Assembly: GCA_017546125.1 (NCBI GenBank)
Contig: JAFYXO010000013.1
Coordinates: 1 to 33,646, forward strand
Direction: 5' to 3'
Length of the DNA stretch: 33,646 nucleotides
Source: Bacteroidales bacterium
GTDB lineage: Bacteria > Bacteroidota > Bacteroidia > Bacteroidales > UBA932
Shown: positions 29,877 to 33,646 of the stretch, one piece after another
Numbering within the stretch: the first letter of the stretch is position 1
Layout of the letters: each line of letters starts with the position of its first letter
Position numbers and translations under genes: made by a program
Notes under the pieces: generated by a model
Seen by the model: the letters and a program-made list of their open reading frames with translations, nothing else
Databases searched by the model: none
What the model was told of the DNA's origin: nothing

Positions 29877-31826
29877 ATGGATAACTACATTAAGAGTATG
29901 TTTGGAAGAATTTTTAAATTATTTCAAGACAGATACGCACATAAGTCAATAATATTGGCAGTTGACAGTATCGCATCAATAGTTGCATCTGTAATGTCAT
30001 TTGCAATAGTATCCTGGGCATTAAAGATTGATATGAATCCGAATATCTATCTTTATTTGACCCTATTCTCTGCGGTATCTTCTGTTATCAGTATTGTTTC
30101 GTTCAGAACATATGCTGTGGCAATCAGACATACCACGATAGTGGAGGTGGGTGCCCTTATCGGTGTAACAATCTTCAAGGCAGCCATTATGCTGGTCTTC
30201 CTTTTCGCATTGAGTTCTTCCGGTACTTATAAAACACCATTCCTTAACCTGTTCCTTGTGGAGATTTTGGATGTACTCTTTACTTTGATCTTCCTTATCA
30301 TCATCAGAACATTGGTTTCTACTATTTATAAGATGATGCTTAAGAAGGTGAGTGAAGATAAGGTGCAAAGGATTTTGGTTTATGGAGATAATGATGCTGC
30401 AGTATCTGCAGGTATGATGGTTATCAAGTCGAGAGACTATATTTTCGAAGGTTATATAGTGATAAATCAGGCAGGTTCATTCTCGAAGAGGACTCTTTCC
30501 GGTTATCCTGTATATACTATCCATACAGAGCGAAAATTTCAGGAGATAGTGGACAAGCACAATATATCAGGTGTAGTTTTCGCAAATTATGATGATGCAA
30601 GAAAAGAGCAGGACAGACTTATCTCTTATTGTGCCAAAAACGATATCTCTGTACTGATATCTCCAGGTGTAAGTGAGTTGGGTGACAGCAGTGTGATTAT
30701 GCCACCTCTAAGAGAGGTTAAAATTGAAGACCTTTTGGGCAGGGAGCAAGTGGAGATAAATATGGATGAGATCAGGACATTCCTTACCGACAAGGTGGTG
30801 ATGGTAACCGGTGCTGCCGGCTCTATCGGTAGTGAATTGTGCCGTCAATTGCTTCGAATTCCTATTCAGAAACTTATCCTTTTCGATATAGCTGAGACCC
30901 CTATGAATGATGTGATGTTGGAGTTGAAGGATGTCTCTCCCAGAATTGAGAAGAAGTTTGTAATCGGTGATGTGCGCCAAAGACCTAAATTGGAGTATGT
31001 CTTCAAGAGATATCAGCCTAACGTGGTTTTCCACGCTGCAGCATACAAACATGTCCCTATGATGGAGAATAACCCTGTGGAGGCTGTGAATACCAATGTC
31101 TTTGGTACAATGAATGTGGCAAATATGTCACTGGAGTTTGGGGTGGAGAAGTTTGTTATGGTATCTACAGATAAGGCAGTAAACCCTGCAAATGTCATGG
31201 GTGCTTCCAAACGTATTGCCGAGATTTATACACAAAGTTTGAGTAAAGCTATCGCTGAAGGTGTAGTGAAGGGGAAAACAAAATATGTGACCACCAGATT
31301 TGGTAATGTGCTTGGTTCCAACGGTTCAGTTATCCCTCTATTCAAGAAACAGATTGCTGCAGGTGGCCCTGTTACTGTGACAGATCCACGTATTATCAGA
31401 TACTTCATGACTATTCCTGAGGCTTGCAGACTTGTTCTTGAGGCTGCCACCATGGGTAAAGAGGATGAGATCTTTGTATTTGATATGGGTGAACCTGTTA
31501 AGATTGCAGATTTGGCGAAGAATATGATTACATTGGCCGGTCTGGAATTGGGTAAAGATATCAATATTGAGTATGTGGGTCTTCGTCCTGGTGAGAAATT
31601 GTATGAGGAACTTCTAAGCAACGAAGAGAATACAATCCCTACAGTTCATAAGAAAATCTTCCTTGCAAAAGTGAGAAGATACAATTATGAAGATGTCAAG
31701 GCTAATTTTGAGAAGTTGAAAGAGGCGGCAGTAACTATGGATAAAGAGGCTACTGTGGCTCAAATGAAAGAGATCGTCCCTGAATTCAAGAGTTGCAACT
31801 CGAGGTACGGACGATTGGATAAGTAA
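29877..31826 (+). CDS. CapD/WbpM-like membrane nucleoside-diphosphate-sugar 4,6-dehydratase
   Basis: This 649-residue protein has four N-terminal membrane helices (about 20-155), a first Rossmann-like region (about 165-285) and a C-terminal SDR domain. The SDR part has VTGAAGSIGSELCRQL, HAAAYKHVPMME, and VSTDKAVNPANVMGASKR, where the usual catalytic Tyr is Met, as in the WbpM/FlaA1 group. That group removes water from UDP-GlcNAc or related sugars for O-antigen and capsule synthesis. The downstream UDP-sugar dehydrogenase gene, 14 bases away, supports a surface-polysaccharide role. An internal Met at 29898 is an alternative start. Confidence 0.92.
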   Translation: MDNYIKSMFGRIFKLFQDRYAHKSIILAVDSIASIVASVMSFAIVSWALKIDMNPNIYLYLTLFSAVSSVISIVSFRTYAVAIRHTTIVEVGALIGVTIFKAAIMLVFLFALSSSGTYKTPFLNLFLVEILDVLFTLIFLIIIRTLVSTIYKMMLKKVSEDKVQRILVYGDNDAAVSAGMMVIKSRDYIFEGYIVINQAGSFSKRTLSGYPVYTIHTERKFQEIVDKHNISGVVFANYDDARKEQDRLISYCAKNDISVLISPGVSELGDSSVIMPPLREVKIEDLLGREQVEINMDEIRTFLTDKVVMVTGAAGSIGSELCRQLLRIPIQKLILFDIAETPMNDVMLELKDVSPRIEKKFVIGDVRQRPKLEYVFKRYQPNVVFHAAAYKHVPMMENNPVEAVNTNVFGTMNVANMSLEFGVEKFVMVSTDKAVNPANVMGASKRIAEIYTQSLSKAIAEGVVKGKTKYVTTRFGNVLGSNGSVIPLFKKQIAAGGPVTVTDPRIIRYFMTIPEACRLVLEAATMGKEDEIFVFDMGEPVKIADLAKNMITLAGLELGKDINIEYVGLRPGEKLYEELLSNEENTIPTVHKKIFLAKVRRYNYEDVKANFEKLKEAAVTMDKEATVAQMKEIVPEFKSCNSRYGRLDK

Positions 31827-31840
31827 ATTTTAAGTAATTG

Positions 31841-33106
31841 ATGAGAGAGACTAAGGTTTGTGTCATAGGTCTTGGATATGTTGGACTTCCAATTGCCAGA
31901 CTCTTCTCTACCAAGTATAAAACAATAGGTTACGATATCTGCAAGCCGCGTGTAGATGCTCTGATGGCAGGTCACGATGATATGCTTGAGGTCAGCGATG
32001 AGCACTTGCAGAGCGCTATAAGCAATGGCTTCAAATGTACATCTGATCTTGAAGATGTCAAAGACTGTAATTTTTACATTGTAGCCGTACCGACCCCTGT
32101 AGACAGGAATAATAATCCCGATTTGACTCCACTATACAATGCAAGTGCGGAGGTGGGACGTGTCATCTCTCCCGGTGATGTGGTGGTTTATGAATCTACT
32201 GTATATCCCGGTGTTACAGAGGAGGAGTGTGTCCCTGTAATCGAGAGGGTGTCAGGGCTGAAATTCAATGTTGATTTTTATGCCGGATACAGCCCTGAAA
32301 GGATAAATCCTGGAGATAAGTTGCATCCTGTGGAGAAGATCAAGAAGGTGACATCTGGATCCACCCCTGAAATCGGCAAATATATTGATGAGGTATATAA
32401 CTCTGTTTTGGAGGCTGGTACCCATCTGGCACCATCGATCAAAGTGGCTGAAGCTGCCAAAGTGATAGAGAATTCCCAGAGGGATATCAATATTGCATTT
32501 GTCAATGAGCTTTCCAAGATCTTCAACAAACTTGGAATTGATACTTATGATGTGCTTGAAGCGGCATCTACCAAATGGAACTTCCTCCCATTCAAGCCAG
32601 GTCTTGTAGGTGGTCACTGTATCGGTGTAGATCCCTATTATTTGGCACAATGTGCCCAGAGACACGGTTATAATCCGGAGATTATACTTGCCGGAAGGAG
32701 AATGAATGACGGGATGGGCGAGTATGCTGCCAGTCAGACTGTGAAGCTGATGATGAAGAAAGGTATCCAGGTGCTGGATTCCAAAATACTTATTCTTGGT
32801 GTGACATTCAAGGAGAATTGTCCTGATGTCAGAAATACCAGAGTGGTAGATCTTTACAACTCTCTAAAGGAGTACAATCTGGATATAAAAGTGTATGACC
32901 CTTGGGCAGACCACTCTGTGGTTAAGGAGCATTATGGCATAGAGTTGGAAGCAACTATTCCTGATGAGAAATTTGATGCGGTAATTTTAGCCGTGGCACA
33001 TGACCAGTTCAAAGTCATGGACATCCACTCGTTGGTTAAAGATACACATATCATCTACGATATTAAAGGTATCTTGCCCAAAGAGATGGTGGATGGAAGA
33101 TTGTAA
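31841..33106 (+). CDS. UDP-N-acetyl-hexosamine 6-dehydrogenase (WbpA/TviB/WecC-like)
   Basis: This 421-residue NAD-dependent enzyme oxidises C6 of a UDP-HexNAc to the uronate. It has the N-terminal Rossmann motif [30 protein letters not shown], the central [13 protein letters not shown] with the catalytic Cys, and a C-terminal domain with [17 protein letters not shown]. The pattern fits the UDP-GlcNAc/ManNAc branch (TviB, WbpA) better than UDP-glucose dehydrogenases. It follows the CapD-like gene and probably feeds the same capsule or LPS pathway. The ATG at 31841 is preferred to the TTG at 31838. Confidence 0.92.
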   Translation: MRETKVCVIGLGYVGLPIARLFSTKYKTIGYDICKPRVDALMAGHDDMLEVSDEHLQSAISNGFKCTSDLEDVKDCNFYIVAVPTPVDRNNNPDLTPLYNASAEVGRVISPGDVVVYESTVYPGVTEEECVPVIERVSGLKFNVDFYAGYSPERINPGDKLHPVEKIKKVTSGSTPEIGKYIDEVYNSVLEAGTHLAPSIKVAEAAKVIENSQRDINIAFVNELSKIFNKLGIDTYDVLEAASTKWNFLPFKPGLVGGHCIGVDPYYLAQCAQRHGYNPEIILAGRRMNDGMGEYAASQTVKLMMKKGIQVLDSKILILGVTFKENCPDVRNTRVVDLYNSLKEYNLDIKVYDPWADHSVVKEHYGIELEATIPDEKFDAVILAVAHDQFKVMDIHSLVKDTHIIYDIKGILPKEMVDGRL

Positions 33107-33125
33107 CATTTAATGAGATGAATTT

Positions 33126-33646
33126 ATGGGTTTGCTTTTAGTTATAGTAATAGGTTTAGTTGGTTTTATTGTTCAGGCCCGCCTGCAAAGAGTATTTAAC
33201 AAATATTCTAAGGTATCTGCACCTGGAAATATGACTGGCAGAGAGGCAGCGGAGAAGATGCTTAGAGATTATGGTATCAGAGATGTCAGGGTCATCAGTA
33301 CACCTGGTAAATTGACTGACCACTACAATCCCACCAACAAGACATTGAATCTTAGTGAGAGTGTATATAATTCGAATAGTGTGTCGGCCCTAGCTGTTGC
33401 AGCCCATGAGTGTGGTCATGCCGTTCAGCATGCAGAGGGTTATGCACCTCTACAGTTGAGGTCGGTGTTGGTGCCTGTGGTACAATTCTCATCTATGTGG
33501 GCACAAGTGGTGTTGCTAGTGGGTGTAATGATGGTAGAATCATTCCCTGCTTTGTTTTGGGTGGGTATCGCGATGTTTGCCATGATTGTTCTATTCTCAT
33601 TCATTACCCTGCCAGTGGAGTATAACGCATCCAATAGAGCTCTTGC
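33126..33646 (+). CDS. YugP-family zinc metallopeptidase (partial, runs off the window)
   Basis: The first 173 codons of a membrane zinc peptidase are visible; the gene continues past the right edge. It begins MGLLLVIVIGLVGFIVQ, a membrane helix, followed by LQRVFNKYSKV. The zinc motif AHECGHAVQHAEGYAPLQLR carries HECGH. Two more hydrophobic segments follow, then SFITLPVEYNASNRAL, a conserved segment of the family with an acidic ligand. This is the Zn-peptidase-2 (YugP) family, whose substrates are not established. It starts 19 bases after the sugar dehydrogenase gene. Confidence 0.9.
   Translation, partial: MGLLLVIVIGLVGFIVQARLQRVFNKYSKVSAPGNMTGREAAEKMLRDYGIRDVRVISTPGKLTDHYNPTNKTLNLSESVYNSNSVSALAVAAHECGHAVQHAEGYAPLQLRSVLVPVVQFSSMWAQVVLLVGVMMVESFPALFWVGIAMFAMIVLFSFITLPVEYNASNRAL

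Noticed and set aside
33410-33634. Short open frames on both strands at the right edge
   Set aside because: The region is covered by the YugP-family peptidase frame starting at 33126, which has the HECGH motif.

Overview
The window is chromosomal DNA from a member of the Bacteroidota, most likely of the order Bacteroidales. Three things point there. Many genes carry the characteristic promoter of that phylum: TTG or TTTG near -33, a spacer of about 19-20 bases, then TAnnTTTG near -7. There are no strong Shine-Dalgarno sites. The gene content (DUF1460 protein, BadF-type kinase next to murQ, bacterial-type glutaminyl cyclotransferase, PnuC, a short acyl-ACP thioesterase) also fits. No phage, plasmid, transposase or CRISPR signal is visible.

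Layout. Bases 1-400 hold the 3' end of a 23S rRNA gene, a 5S rRNA gene and its terminator. Bases 380-777 are non-coding, with two copies of a GC-rich repeat and a nested palindrome. Then come 5-formyl-THF cyclo-ligase (+), a TSCPD-domain protein and a Nudix hydrolase (-), a lipoprotein metallopeptidase (+), a HAD phosphatase (-), RNase P RNA (+) and a DUF1460 cysteine-hydrolase-like protein (+). A tight minus-strand operon (8371-5631) encodes an acyl-ACP thioesterase, a steroid 5-alpha-reductase-type membrane protein and an Old Yellow Enzyme family reductase. The plus strand then carries pyrG, a glutaminyl cyclotransferase and pnuC. A peptidoglycan-sugar recycling operon follows (BadF kinase, murQ, recR, Na+/solute symporter, mntP). 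Next are corA with a long structured leader, a short archaeal-type ahcY, a POT-type peptide transporter, rpsA, rnz, an S41 protease, an unknown secreted protein, cytidine deaminase (-), a GH73 glucosaminidase with LysM repeats and mltG. After them come two more copies of the GC-rich repeat, the SRP RNA gene (-) and mnmA (+). The window closes with two surface-polysaccharide nucleotide-sugar genes and the start of a YugP-type zinc peptidase that runs off the end.

Most genes are housekeeping. The strongest anomaly is in CTP synthase. Its synthetase domain looks intact, but the glutamine-hydrolysing domain has lost the whole catalytic triad (Cys to Ser383, His to Met509, Glu to Asp511) and has changes at the oxyanion and glutamine-binding motifs. 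This predicts an ammonia-dependent CTP synthase. Other points of interest are the 5-alpha-reductase/OYE/thioesterase operon, which resembles gut-bacterial steroid and bile-acid reductase pairs; a roughly 200-nt two-domain structured leader in front of corA; a probable small RNA facing the 3' end of ahcY; and a dispersed GC-rich repeat family present four times.
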